A stretch of DNA of 52,888 bases from Tannerellaceae bacterium (GCA_031280435.1 JAITGS010000017.1:1-52888); one strand, 5' to 3'. Positions 7,586 to 17,162 are shown, counted from the stretch's first letter. The notes: generated from the sequence alone by a model not told the origin. A program made the numbers and translations.

Positions 7586-9145
7586 ATGAAAAGAGGTATG
7601 AAAACGATTATATATAAAGCTTGTTTAGCTCTTTTGACAGCCTTTTTCTTCATTCCATTGGATGCACAAAATGCTCAAACGGCACGAACAACCCCACAAG
7701 CACAGACTCCAGTTCAAAATTCTATTTATTCGGGTTCAATTCCCGTAAAAATATCGAGATTGCGTCAGGAACACGATTCGGTACAGGTACTGTTAGAGTT
7801 CGACTTCTCAAGGCTTAATTTGGGAACACAACGATCGCTTACACTTACCCCAGTTCTTATAGGTTCGGCGCCCCAAAACAGGACATTACGTTTGCGTAGC
7901 ATTATTATTAACGGCAAACAGCGTCACAAATCATTTATGCGCGAAACAGCCCTTAATGGCTGGGAACAGCAGATTCTCGAAGCTAATTATGCCGTAATAA
8001 CCCTCAATGATTCCACAAGGAATTTTCGCTATCGTCAAGCCGTCGCTTTTGAGCGCTGGATGCGTGAAGCACGTATGGATATTATAACAGATTTGTGCGA
8101 TTGCGGAGGTGAGCCCCAGCAATATGCATCGGAGAAAGTTGCAAATAGAATTATTATGGAAGGGGCCACGGTTTATCGCGTACTGCCTAATGTGGCGTAC
8201 ATTCGCCCGGCAGTGGAAGCTGTAAAGGCGCGCAGCCAGTCGAATAACGTATTCCTGGATTTCCCGTCGGCACAAACGAACATTAATCCTTCATTCGGCA
8301 ACAATCCGAGAGAGCTGAGGAAAATTGAAACTATTATAAAGGAGATACAGGACGACAAGAACGTTCAGGTGACAGGTGTAACCATCACAGGTTATGCATC
8401 GCCTGAAGGCGACGAAACCTTCAATAATGAACTTTCACGCGGACGTGCCCAGGCCTTACGTAATCTGTTGGCTTCCCGTTCGGGCATTAATCCCAACTTA
8501 TATCGCGTAGGCTCCGGAGGTGAGGATTGGGACGGGTTGCTTAAAGCCTTACAGAGATCGCGTGTTGAGCCGAAGCAGCAAATTGTTTCAATCATTCGCT
8601 ACTATAATTCAGCCGAACGTAAGGCACGTTTGAAAGCTTTAGGCGGAGGCAGGGTGTGGGAGCGCATGTTGGCAGAGCTATTCCCCCAGTTGCGTCGTGT
8701 TGAAAGTAAGATAAATTATACGGTGAAGAGCTTTAATGTGGATGAAGCCAAGGAAGTAATCAAAACTCGTCCGCAGCAGCTCAGTTTGAATGAAATGTTT
8801 TTAGTGGCAAATACTTATAAGGAAGGCAGCAAAGAGTTTGATACCGTATTTGAAACTATGGTAAAGGTGTATCCAAATGATCCGGTGGCAAACCTCAATG
8901 CAGGAGCTGCAGCCCTGCTGAAGAACGACTTGGCCGCCGCCGAACGATACTTGCAAAAATCACAGCGTACTACGCCGGCATATTTCAACAACATGGGCGT
9001 TCTATACTTGTTGCAGAATAATCTGGTACGTGCTAAGGGCTTTTTCCAAAGAGCGTTGGATGCTAATCCGAACTTGGAAGTTGCAAAAAAGAATCTTGAT
9101 GAAGTACAAAAGAAACAGGAGGCTGATCTACAACTTGTGAATTAA
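7586..9145 (+). CDS. DUF3868 / OmpA-like / TPR fimbrial assembly protein
   Basis: A 519-residue secreted protein with a signal peptide to about residue 28 (PLDAQ). Residues about 45-170 look like DUF3868. Residues about 222-385 form an OmpA-like peptidoglycan-binding region (VTITGYASPEGDETFNN, then SRGRAQALRNLL). Residues about 420-505 hold TPR-like helices (AERYLQKSQRTTPAYFNNMG, AKGFFQRALDANPNLEVA). This DUF3868-OmpA arrangement accompanies DUF3575 in Bacteroidota fimbrial loci. The OmpA part suggests a periplasmic link between peptidoglycan and the outer-membrane assembly site, and the TPR part a protein-protein scaffold. It is translationally close to DUF3575 (2-bp gap). A 203-bp A-rich leader separates it from the fimbrillin gene. 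Confidence 0.8.
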   Translation: MKRGMKTIIYKACLALLTAFFFIPLDAQNAQTARTTPQAQTPVQNSIYSGSIPVKISRLRQEHDSVQVLLEFDFSRLNLGTQRSLTLTPVLIGSAPQNRTLRLRSIIINGKQRHKSFMRETALNGWEQQILEANYAVITLNDSTRNFRYRQAVAFERWMREARMDIITDLCDCGGEPQQYASEKVANRIIMEGATVYRVLPNVAYIRPAVEAVKARSQSNNVFLDFPSAQTNINPSFGNNPRELRKIETIIKEIQDDKNVQVTGVTITGYASPEGDETFNNELSRGRAQALRNLLASRSGINPNLYRVGSGGEDWDGLLKALQRSRVEPKQQIVSIIRYYNSAERKARLKALGGGRVWERMLAELFPQLRRVESKINYTVKSFNVDEAKEVIKTRPQQLSLNEMFLVANTYKEGSKEFDTVFETMVKVYPNDPVANLNAGAAALLKNDLAAAERYLQKSQRTTPAYFNNMGVLYLLQNNLVRAKGFFQRALDANPNLEVAKKNLDEVQKKQEADLQLVN

Positions 9146-9175
9146 TGCATAATGCGTAGAGCTGTTCCCTGCAAA

Positions 9176-9229
9176 AAGTAAGATTACTACAACTTACTTA
9201 TTATATATAACGAGAGAATTGTTCACAAT
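9176..9229 (+). promoter_or_regulatory. Hairpin and dyad upstream of the major fimbrillin
   Basis: AAGTAAG (9176-9182) pairs perfectly with CTTACTT (9193-9199) across a 10-nt loop. A second dyad, ATTGT TC ACAAT, sits at 9218-9229. Neither has a long T-run. They could be an RNA processing or stability element and an operator, respectively. Function is inferred only from position. Confidence 0.35.
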
Positions 9230-9257
9230 ATGTTAAATCCTAAATCAATTAAAAACT

Positions 9258-9320
9258 GAAAGAGAAAAAAGAAAAGCAGAGACAAAAAAACAAGAGCAAA
9301 AAACAAAAAAGAGATTAAAT
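9258..9320 (+). promoter_or_regulatory. A/G-rich translation leader of the major fimbrillin
   Basis: About 60 nt before the start codon are almost entirely A and G with a few C, including AAAGAGAAAAAAGAAAAGC. Unstructured A-rich leaders are typical of highly expressed Bacteroidota surface proteins that lack a strong Shine-Dalgarno. This fits a shaft subunit made in large amounts. Confidence 0.5.
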
Positions 9321-9348
9321 TTCTAATGTATTATTAATTAAAATTCAA

Positions 9349-11019
9349 ATGAAAATGAAAAAGTATTTTAAATTTTTGACAGTGGCTGCTATTCTTGCAG
9401 CCGGAATGATCGGATGTTCAAGCGAAGCTCCGGTAAATAAAGATGAGGTAACTCCTCCCGGAACAGATCCAAACAATGTGGGAAAAGAGACCTATGCAAC
9501 ATTCAGGTTTGAAAGTGATGGTCCCGCAACAAGAGCAACGAATCTTTATCCGTCGGCTACTGAAGTAACAACCGCAACAAGCTATCGGTTGACTATTTAT
9601 AACGCTGCGGTAAAAGAAATAGACACAGTATTTCCTGCCGGCCTGCCGCTGCCAGCTGCTATGACAGTTAAATTACAGTCCGGAACGAAGCAAATTTATG
9701 TGATTCAGAGTGCGCTTGGAACACCACCTACTGCCGGTTCACCGATTTCTGCTACTAATAAGGGAAGCGGTTGGCACGAAGGTATTACAGATGCAACTAC
9801 TCCCGCTATCCTGAATACAACGGCTTTCTCGCTTGCTACTGCTGGCGGTAATGTTGATAACATTCAAACTCTTTACGATCCTCAGTTTGTTTTAAGTAAT
9901 AGAACTGACTCTACACAGTTTACTTTGACAGCAGGGATTTCGGAAAATGATTCAAAAACCCCCGGTAATAGCAATAATATTAATATCAGAGTACGTCGTG
10001 CTCTTGCCAAAGTACAGATTGGGCAGGCAACGCAATCAGGGCCTGGTGCTCCGGCTGGTAAAATAATCACGCATGACTCTACCGGAGTTATTACAACTTC
10101 GCCTATGCCCACATACAGGATGCTGAATATACTTAATGAAGTATATCCTTTCCAGCACGTTGTTTCAGGACAGGTGATAACTCCTTACAAGAATTATGTG
10201 CATGTTCCCCCCGCTGTTGAAAATCATGTAGCAAGAGGTACAGTAGTAGCACCAGGAGCATCGCTATTTTTCCCACTTGCAGATACTATTGGTATAGGTA
10301 CCGGCGGTTCTGGAGCAACAGACGTTGTTGTTGGTTCAACAACTGCGTATTATCTAACGGAAAACACCTCTGTTCAAAAACGTACTGCAACATTTGCTGC
10401 CATAAAAGCACAATTTGTCCCTACAAAAAATCATTATTTAACAGATACGAAATACAATAGTGCGGGAGATGGTTCTTTTTATGATCAGGTGATAGCAACT
10501 GCTGATGCAACTCCAGGAGTAACATTTTATTATTTAAAGAGAGACATTACAAAACCTTTGTATATGGATAAGGGTACTATTGTAGCCGGAAGTTCTGCTA
10601 CCGCTTCCCTTCAGTTGGCACAAAAGATTGCGTTCCATCTGAAATTCCCTGGCCAATCAGAGAAGGCATCCTTAGCTGACTATAATGATGCAGCTGTTAC
10701 TTCTGCAAACGGTGGTACCCCGATTACCAATGGTATTTTAGGAATCACAGCAGATTATTTCAGTGAATATACCAATGGTATTTGCTACTATCGTTTGGAT
10801 ATGGGCGAGTATCATGTTGACGCTACAGGAAATGTTACCGGCAAATACGGCTTGGAACGTAACAAGCATTATAGCATGACGATTGATGGCTATTTGACGT
10901 TAGGCTCAAACCGTGTTGCCGATTTGATCGGAACAGGAGTGTTGACAGGCGAAACCTTCTTGACGGTAGTCGTAGAGATTGTTGGCTGGGAGCCAGCTTC
11001 CGGTGGCGGTACCATTTAA
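9349..11019 (+). CDS. Major fimbrial subunit, Mfa1/FimA-type lipoprotein
   Basis: A 556-residue fimbrillin. A lipoprotein signal peptide ends at C23 (AAGMIGCSS). Residues TYATFRFESDGPATRAT (about 49-65) match the start of the mature fimbrillin beta-sandwich, where an Arg-specific protease (as in Porphyromonas gingivalis) cleaves to trigger donor-strand polymerisation; R62 is a candidate. The C-terminus, with TFLTVVVEIVGWEPASGGG, resembles the Mfa1 closing strand. It is longer than typical FimA (about 350-400), nearer Mfa1 (about 560). Position after the assembly genes, an A-rich leader and a hairpin directly behind it point to the shaft subunit. Codon usage is AT-leaning. Confidence 0.82.
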   Translation: MKMKKYFKFLTVAAILAAGMIGCSSEAPVNKDEVTPPGTDPNNVGKETYATFRFESDGPATRATNLYPSATEVTTATSYRLTIYNAAVKEIDTVFPAGLPLPAAMTVKLQSGTKQIYVIQSALGTPPTAGSPISATNKGSGWHEGITDATTPAILNTTAFSLATAGGNVDNIQTLYDPQFVLSNRTDSTQFTLTAGISENDSKTPGNSNNINIRVRRALAKVQIGQATQSGPGAPAGKIITHDSTGVITTSPMPTYRMLNILNEVYPFQHVVSGQVITPYKNYVHVPPAVENHVARGTVVAPGASLFFPLADTIGIGTGGSGATDVVVGSTTAYYLTENTSVQKRTATFAAIKAQFVPTKNHYLTDTKYNSAGDGSFYDQVIATADATPGVTFYYLKRDITKPLYMDKGTIVAGSSATASLQLAQKIAFHLKFPGQSEKASLADYNDAAVTSANGGTPITNGILGITADYFSEYTNGICYYRLDMGEYHVDATGNVTGKYGLERNKHYSMTIDGYLTLGSNRVADLIGTGVLTGETFLTVVVEIVGWEPASGGGTI

Positions 11020-11035
11020 ATAATCTTAAAAACAG

Positions 11036-11064
11036 GGAAGCAGAGCGAGCTCTGCTTCCTTTTG
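11036..11064 (+). terminator. Hairpin after the major fimbrillin (terminator or attenuator)
   Basis: GGAAGCAGAG (11036-11045) pairs perfectly with CTCTGCTTCC (11050-11059) across a CGAG loop, followed by TTTT. The short T-run suggests partial termination. This would let some transcription continue into the anchor and tip genes. Confidence 0.7.
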
Positions 11065-11139
11065 AGTGGATCCGAAAGTTACATCTAACTGGATCCTGAT
11101 GATAATGTAATCAGAGGAATACGCTTTCCGGATCCACTC
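11064..11139 (+). promoter_or_regulatory. Second long-range inverted repeat before the anchor gene
   Basis: GAGTGGATCCGAAAG (11064-11078) pairs with CTTTCCGGATCCACTC (11124-11139) with a single bulged base, closing about 45 nt that contain another GGATCC. It starts right after the terminator-like hairpin. It may protect the upstream mRNA 3' end or act as an antiterminator arm. Confidence 0.5.
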
Positions 11140-11207
11140 TACTTATACTATCTCTCAATAATTAAATTTCTTACTGCTATTAACCCACACATAATTTTCA
11201 ATATAAA

Positions 11208-12140
11208 ATGAAGCCGATAAATATAGTAAAGATAGGAATTGCCGTCTGTCTGATATCCGTACTCTCCTTTACGGCAGGGTGTGTGAATGATGATTTGTCG
11301 GTCTGTGGAATGACTATTGTTTTTAAATACACAAATAATATGGCTGGGGTTGACAAGTACGATACAGACGTAAAGAACGTCAATCTCTATATTTTCGACG
11401 AGAACGGAACCTTCATAGATGAATACCGTATATTGTCGAACAGCGTCAAACTGAACCTTATGCCGGGCACATACGATTTTGTGGCCTGGGGAAACCTGTC
11501 GGACGGATACGTAATGCCCGAATTACGAGCTGGGGTTAGCAAGCTCGACACCCTAATGTTATCGCTTAAGCGCGAAAGCAATGAAATAACTCAGTTCCCA
11601 AAGCCTCTGTTTTACGGCAATATTATGCGCAAAGACGTCAGAGGCGATATGATTGCCGGTCAGGTGGATACTATTGATTTAATAAAAGACACAAAATATG
11701 TGCGCATAACAACCTTTGGACTGCCGCCGGATGAAAGTGAATACGCTTGCGGCATATCCTCGTTAAGCGCAACTTTAAAATTTGATAACACAGTTACAGG
11801 CCTTGATGTATTGGATTATAAACCGCAAGTTGCACAATCGGATACGGCTAAGTGGTTTGTATCAGCTTTTGCTTTAACCCGTGAGTACGGCACGAACCCT
11901 TCAGCTGCCGGTCCTACAAATGCCCAATTAAGAGTGCACTATGTGCCAAGAGCCGAGCAAGTATTTGAACGTGAACTATATCCCTTACTGTTCGCTATCG
12001 CAGGTTCATCGACAGATGCAATGATTCGACGGGATACCTTCGATATCACTCTGTTGTTTGATTGGGCAGGTGCTACTGTAGATATATCAGTAGCAGATTG
12101 GGAAGGCAGTGATGGTAATTCAGGTCTATTAGGCCTTTAG
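11208..12140 (+). CDS. FimB/Mfa2-family fimbrillin anchor lipoprotein
   Basis: A 310-residue lipoprotein with lipobox Cys at C25 (FTAGCVNDD). GCVNDDLSVCG followed by a FKYTNN strand is the hallmark of the FimB/Mfa2 family, which terminates and anchors the fimbria to the outer membrane. VKNVNLYIFDENGTFI (about 56-71) and LMPGTYDFVAWGNL are further typical strands, and VDISVADWEG closes the second sandwich domain. Length matches Mfa2 (about 320). It follows the shaft gene after 188 bp of structured intergenic RNA and precedes the first tip gene by 30 bp. Confidence 0.85.
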   Translation: MKPINIVKIGIAVCLISVLSFTAGCVNDDLSVCGMTIVFKYTNNMAGVDKYDTDVKNVNLYIFDENGTFIDEYRILSNSVKLNLMPGTYDFVAWGNLSDGYVMPELRAGVSKLDTLMLSLKRESNEITQFPKPLFYGNIMRKDVRGDMIAGQVDTIDLIKDTKYVRITTFGLPPDESEYACGISSLSATLKFDNTVTGLDVLDYKPQVAQSDTAKWFVSAFALTREYGTNPSAAGPTNAQLRVHYVPRAEQVFERELYPLLFAIAGSSTDAMIRRDTFDITLLFDWAGATVDISVADWEGSDGNSGLLGL

Positions 12141-12170
12141 ATATAAAATGTATATATAGGAGAGGATATT

Positions 12171-13604
12171 ATGTCAATTACAAACAATATATTTATTAAA
12201 GTTCTAATCTTTTCATTAGCACTATGGGGATTAGCATCATGTGCCTCTAACGAGGTTCCGGATGATAATAATCCCCCCGTTGTGGAACCTAAAGAGGAGT
12301 TGATTCCCATAGAGGTGCCGGTAACACGTACGCCGCCCAACGCTGATGCAGAAAGCAGGGTTAATACCGTGCGTATGATTGTTCTACGGGGGGGATATGT
12401 GAGAACAAACCAAATGATATCACTTAGCAGCATAACAACTTCTGCCGTCATAGAAGACTATGTACCGGTAGGGCTTGTTGATTTCTTTTTGATTGCAAAT
12501 GAGCGTTCCGGCTGGAACTTAGGGGCATTGAATATTGGCGATCCTCAAACAAAGGAACAGTTGAAAAGCAAAATATTGAATTTCACGGCTCATCCCGCCA
12601 TACCGCAAACAGTCCTGCCTTCTCCGGCTGAATCCGACCTTATTCCCATGGCGAGGATTTATGAGGCCCTGCAAATAAATTCGGACGGAACAGCACAATC
12701 CGGCTCTACGGTGTTGACTGATCCGGAGCTGCATTGGGGCTTGCAACGCCTATATGCCAAGCTTACCTTTAACCTGGAAGTGGTGTTTGCCGATCTTGCC
12801 GGACATGATCCTATTAAATTAGATAGCATTGCGGTTAGACACCTGCCAAGCCAATCATATCTTGGGGAAAAGCCATTTACGCTTAGCACTTTCTTTGACC
12901 CGGACACCCTTGATCGTAATCAGGCGCCGAATGTATATGGGCCATCAAATTCACTTGGATTTGATGCCAAGTTTATAACATACTTGCCTGAACATTTAGT
13001 GGCAAATAAGGATGATTATACCTATATATCGCTGAATGTTAATTTGGCAGGCTCATCGGCCGTGGCAACTAAAAGAGAGTATAAAATCGTGATTGGTGAG
13101 AGCATCAGACCTGCAGCCGGTAAAGATAATGATTCGCTGCTCAATACTTCGGGCCCAACTAATTACGTAAGTGATTATTATATCCGTCGTAATACGCATT
13201 ACCAGTTCGACGCAATTCTCAAAAGTTATGACCACAGCAGCGACCAGGATCTAATCCTGAAGCCGCGAGTGATGGATTGGGACGAATCTTTTGCACCGGA
13301 TACTTTTGATTATGATGCGCAAATATTGCTCGTTAATCCCTCGGACATTATTATTCCGGCTGGAGTAACTACATATCAAGGAGTGATCGATGTATATACC
13401 GACTATCAAAAGGGATGGAACGCCACGGTTAGCCATTACAGCGGCACGGGTTCCTGTGCAATTATCGGTGGAAGCGATAATCGTCCGAACGGGCAGCTCA
13501 AATTCAATATGAATGGTGGATCGTCAGGCAATTACGCAATCATTACGATAACCACAGGAAAGGATAGGAAGATGGAGAGGAAAATAAAAGTCACTAAGCT
13601 ATAA
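12171..13604 (+). CDS. Minor fimbrial subunit lipoprotein
   Basis: A 477-residue lipoprotein with a signal peptide and lipobox Cys near residue 24 (WGLASCASN). The central part (VNTVRMIVLRGGYVRTNQMI; later LYAKLTFNLEV) has the strand pattern of fimbrillin beta-sandwich domains. The last 90 residues (from ILLVNPSDIIIPAGVTTYQG) resemble a BACON-like or Ig-like adhesive domain. Its place after the anchor gene suggests an accessory or tip subunit analogous to Mfa3/FimC. Sequence identity to a named subunit cannot be judged here. Confidence 0.68.
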   Translation: MSITNNIFIKVLIFSLALWGLASCASNEVPDDNNPPVVEPKEELIPIEVPVTRTPPNADAESRVNTVRMIVLRGGYVRTNQMISLSSITTSAVIEDYVPVGLVDFFLIANERSGWNLGALNIGDPQTKEQLKSKILNFTAHPAIPQTVLPSPAESDLIPMARIYEALQINSDGTAQSGSTVLTDPELHWGLQRLYAKLTFNLEVVFADLAGHDPIKLDSIAVRHLPSQSYLGEKPFTLSTFFDPDTLDRNQAPNVYGPSNSLGFDAKFITYLPEHLVANKDDYTYISLNVNLAGSSAVATKREYKIVIGESIRPAAGKDNDSLLNTSGPTNYVSDYYIRRNTHYQFDAILKSYDHSSDQDLILKPRVMDWDESFAPDTFDYDAQILLVNPSDIIIPAGVTTYQGVIDVYTDYQKGWNATVSHYSGTGSCAIIGGSDNRPNGQLKFNMNGGSSGNYAIITITTGKDRKMERKIKVTKL

Positions 13605-13655
13605 TTGTTCCGCACTTCTGAGAATGTAAACAAAAAGAAATGAAATAAACACGAC

Positions 13656-16073
13656 ATGAACATGAATAATAAGTGTATATACATATCGCTGTTGTTACTA
13701 CTGATAGCTTCATCTTGTAGTTATGACGAATATCCCACTCCGGACGACAAAAATATTCCGCCAATGTCAGGTGACAGTACCGAGGTTGTTTTCAAACTGA
13801 ATGTGCATGGAGAAGAGGCGATTGGCACGCGAGCCATCTCGGAAACAACGGAAAACAAGATTGAAAAATTAAACCTCTATATCTTCAAGTCAAGCGTAGC
13901 TCCGAGCGGAGATCCGAATAATCGAATGCTGGACACGCTTATGTATACCGCTGCTCCCACCACTATCACCGATTTCGGCTCAGCGCCTTATAAGGAAAAA
14001 AGGGCTACCGTTAAGTTAAAAAGCTTACCGGTTGGCCAGCGATTCATTATAATCGCCAACCAGCCAACATCGCCTGCTATAACTTACGTTGAGGGAAAAA
14101 CAACCCTCGCCGAATTGCTTCCGCAGCTTAAATTCGCGGCAGCAGCATGGCAAGATACCTTAAATATGTACGACGCCCCTGCCGTACCCCCCCTCGGGGA
14201 ATTCACCCCTATCCCGATGTTTGGACAGTCAACAGAGTTTCGCTATGTTGGCCCTGCAATCTCAGGTTTAAACCCCTATCCGGCCGAACTATTCGTTGAC
14301 ATGATACGTTCTCTCGCAAAGGTGCAGCTTCGCGTTGACATAAATAATAATACAGGCGACCCTGCTCTCGGAGGTTCAACATACTTTAAAATAGACTCCG
14401 TTTACGTATGTAATTATGCCGACTCCGGATACATTGCGCCCAATCCGCTCTATGTCGCCGATGCCGTTCCAAACATAGAAGTGCCTAACCCCCTCCGGCC
14501 GACCATGGTTCACACGGTTAGATACGCAGGCCCGGCCGTGGCAGCACATGTTGTGCCTGCCTTAGAGAGAACTATTTACATGACGGAGCATGCAGTTCCC
14601 AACAATTCCTACCTTATACTTAAAGCTAAATACTACACCAACGATTATTACTATCGTGTGGATTTCGTTCGTGACACAGCCATGCCCGTTTTGCGTAACC
14701 ACAATTACACTTTCGTTATCACAGGAATACGCAAAGAAGGATTTACATCGTTTGCCGCGGCGCAGGATGCCGTACTGCCGGTCTTGAATCCGCATTTGAT
14801 ATTGAATGATGCAGAGCCGAAAATAACCGAAATAGTATACAACAGAGATAATTATTTCGGAATTGAATCGACCATTGCAAAGTTCGACTGGATGGGAGGC
14901 GGCTTAGCAACTAGCTTCGGAAATTTGCCTTCCTTGAAAATTCAGATAAAAACAATGCAAGCCATAGACGCACCTGAGATTATACCAAACGATCCAACAC
15001 GTCTTATATGGGATAAACCCCAAGGGATTTTAAGCACCACTCGTACGTTAGAGATCAAACGAGAGCAAAACATATATGGAGAAACCAAAACGCAGACGTA
15101 TATTCTTAAAACAAGCGACAATTTGCAGCATACAATTAAAGTTATCCAATATCCTGGCTCGTATTCATATATGGTTGGAGCTGGCGCCAGCTGTATAGAT
15201 ATACCCGTTTCTTCGGCAGTGGCTGACGGTAGATCGTCTCTAAATTCAGTAAGCCTTACCGGCAAACGGGTTGTTGTTGATTATGGTACCAACGTTTCTC
15301 TTTCTGGCGGTTTTGTTGATATTTCGGGTGCAAATCATATAATTAGAGTTTTTACAACAGGTGCAGACGGATATAGTATCATATCTCTGAAAGATGCTGG
15401 CGCCAATCCCAAAACATATTGGAGTTGGATGATTTGGACTTTTTCGGATGTTTCTGGACCACCAGATGCAACTTATGGCTATACTGGTATGCCTTATGCT
15501 GGGGATACCCTCAGGTATAATGGATATGAATTTATGGCTCATGATTTAGGTGCTACAACGCCGGGGGCTTCGGGCGCTTACTTCCAATGGGGCCGTAAAG
15601 ATGCATTTCCATCTTCACTGCCTGGCAGCTACAATGCCGCTCCGGCGGATATAAAGTGCAACGTGGATACTGCAAATGCCCACCCGCTAACGTTCTTCTA
15701 CAATCCCATTTCGCCCTTCGATTGGAAGCGCGACTGGCAAAATAATAATATGTGGGTTGACGTCGATGGCGAAAAAGGCCCTTATGATCCTTGCCCCTTC
15801 GGATGGCGCGTTCCCCCGGCCGAAACGGATTCAGTATCTCCATGGAATGGCTTTGCTAATACGAATAACGGCCTGACATTTAACTCTAACGGACGAATCG
15901 ACGGATTGACCGGAACATATAATACAGGCTCAGCCTACAACTCATATTGGAGCGCATCTGCCAGGAGCACTCAAGCACATTCCTTCAGATTGCCGAATTC
16001 TCCGCAAAACGCATATCGCGCCAATGGTTTTAGCATTCGCTGCGTTCGTGATAATATCCGCCGATTAAAATGA
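13656..16073 (+). CDS. Large fimbrial tip lipoprotein with C-terminal FISUMP domain
   Basis: An 805-residue lipoprotein with lipobox Cys near residue 21 (LIASSCSYDE). Residues about 45-370 look like two fimbrillin-type sandwich domains (KIEKLNLYIFKS; RSLAKVQLRVDINN). A middle BACON/Ig-like stretch follows (about 380-560). The last 190 residues form a FISUMP domain (Fibrobacter succinogenes major paralogous domain): NGYEFMAHDLG, YFQWGRKDAFP, DPCPFGWRVPP, YWSASARS and GFSIRCVRD. The composite suggests a stalk with a ligand-binding head, so it is proposed as the tip adhesin. Its stop overlaps the next AraC start by four bases (ATGA), tying the second regulator to the operon. Confidence 0.75.
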   Translation: MNMNNKCIYISLLLLLIASSCSYDEYPTPDDKNIPPMSGDSTEVVFKLNVHGEEAIGTRAISETTENKIEKLNLYIFKSSVAPSGDPNNRMLDTLMYTAAPTTITDFGSAPYKEKRATVKLKSLPVGQRFIIIANQPTSPAITYVEGKTTLAELLPQLKFAAAAWQDTLNMYDAPAVPPLGEFTPIPMFGQSTEFRYVGPAISGLNPYPAELFVDMIRSLAKVQLRVDINNNTGDPALGGSTYFKIDSVYVCNYADSGYIAPNPLYVADAVPNIEVPNPLRPTMVHTVRYAGPAVAAHVVPALERTIYMTEHAVPNNSYLILKAKYYTNDYYYRVDFVRDTAMPVLRNHNYTFVITGIRKEGFTSFAAAQDAVLPVLNPHLILNDAEPKITEIVYNRDNYFGIESTIAKFDWMGGGLATSFGNLPSLKIQIKTMQAIDAPEIIPNDPTRLIWDKPQGILSTTRTLEIKREQNIYGETKTQTYILKTSDNLQHTIKVIQYPGSYSYMVGAGASCIDIPVSSAVADGRSSLNSVSLTGKRVVVDYGTNVSLSGGFVDISGANHIIRVFTTGADGYSIISLKDAGANPKTYWSWMIWTFSDVSGPPDATYGYTGMPYAGDTLRYNGYEFMAHDLGATTPGASGAYFQWGRKDAFPSSLPGSYNAAPADIKCNVDTANAHPLTFFYNPISPFDWKRDWQNNNMWVDVDGEKGPYDPCPFGWRVPPAETDSVSPWNGFANTNNGLTFNSNGRIDGLTGTYNTGSAYNSYWSASARSTQAHSFRLPNSPQNAYRANGFSIRCVRDNIRRLK

Positions 16074-16960
16074 ACTATCAATTTGCGATAAAAGATCCTC
16101 TTTCCCTAAGGCTGTACTCTCCGGTACAGGCAACGGGATTCAGATTTGCCGAATTGGCGCCGGGCGAGCAATCCGTACTGACCGGTCTTAACAAGGACTT
16201 CAATCATTTGCTCTTCGTACTCGAAGGGGAATTGCAAATAAGCTGTAACGAATTTATCGACTATCGCATTCTGACCGGGCAGTTCGTTCTCATTCCTATC
16301 GCTGCCGACGTTGTGTCGCGCGTTATAGAATCGCCCTGCCGGATATTACTCTTTAGTTTCGAAAAATTCTTCCACATATCGGAGCATGAATACATACGCG
16401 AGCTCGGCACAATAGTCACAACAACGGCACACACTTTCATTCCCGGTGTGGTGCGTCCCCCTCTCGATATGTTTCTTAATCACCTCAACATGTATTTCAA
16501 GTTGGGCATGAACAAACCCCTCATGCATGAGATTAAGCACATTGAACTTTCCGCCATTTTCCGTGCCTTCTATTCAAAGGAAGAGGTTGCTCAAACCTTC
16601 TATCCCATGATTGGGCGCTATCTCAATTTCCGAATAGACGTTCTGCGTAATTATCGGAAAGTCAGTCATATCGACGAGCTTGCCGACCTTTTCGGACTTG
16701 AGAAACGCACCTTCGGCCGCCAGTTTAAAGAAGAATTTAACTCGTCGCCCTATCGCTGGATTCTTAATCAGAAAGCAAAGCACATACAATTCTGCCTGGC
16801 AGAAACCGGCCGCTCGCTCGATGAAATCCGCCGCGAATATGGCTTCAAATTCCCCGGCCACTTCACTCGCTTTTGTCGCGAACAATTCAACGTAACCCCA
16901 ACCAAACTCGCCCGCTCCCTTCGAACAGCAAAAAAGATGGCGAACAGCATACAAAAATGA
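16070..16960 (+). CDS. AraC-family transcriptional regulator (fimbrial island, right)
   Basis: A 296-residue regulator with a cupin-like N-terminal half and a C-terminal AraC HTH pair (about 190-290; IRREYGFKFPGHFTRFCREQF). It is a paralogue of the AraC at 5624, matching along its whole length by eye. It overlaps the tip gene by four bases, so it is made from the fimbrial operon itself. If it acts on that operon, this arrangement would give feedback control. Its base composition is closer to 50% GC than that of the left paralogue. A strong terminator follows at 17021. Confidence 0.86.
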   Translation: MNYQFAIKDPLSLRLYSPVQATGFRFAELAPGEQSVLTGLNKDFNHLLFVLEGELQISCNEFIDYRILTGQFVLIPIAADVVSRVIESPCRILLFSFEKFFHISEHEYIRELGTIVTTTAHTFIPGVVRPPLDMFLNHLNMYFKLGMNKPLMHEIKHIELSAIFRAFYSKEEVAQTFYPMIGRYLNFRIDVLRNYRKVSHIDELADLFGLEKRTFGRQFKEEFNSSPYRWILNQKAKHIQFCLAETGRSLDEIRREYGFKFPGHFTRFCREQFNVTPTKLARSLRTAKKMANSIQK

Positions 16961-17020
16961 TATACGCAGAGACGTGAGAACGTCTCCCCTTTTCAACTTT
17001 CAACTTTCAACTTTCAGAAA

Positions 17021-17054
17021 GGAGGCGCTCAAACAGGGCGCCTCCGCTTTTTCC
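17021..17054 (+). terminator. Intrinsic terminator of the fimbrial operon
   Basis: GGAGGCGC (17021-17028) pairs with GCGCCTCC (17038-17045) across a 9-nt loop, followed by GCTTTTTCC. A short CAACTTT microrepeat (three copies) precedes it. Confidence 0.8.
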
Positions 17055-17162
17055 TCCAATACCCATCCTTCAACTCCTAATCAACGCGGAAAGATCTCGC
17101 AATGAGCAAGCTCGCGTGAAAATCTTTAGAACTGCAAAACCTTTCATCTCAGCAAGACAATG

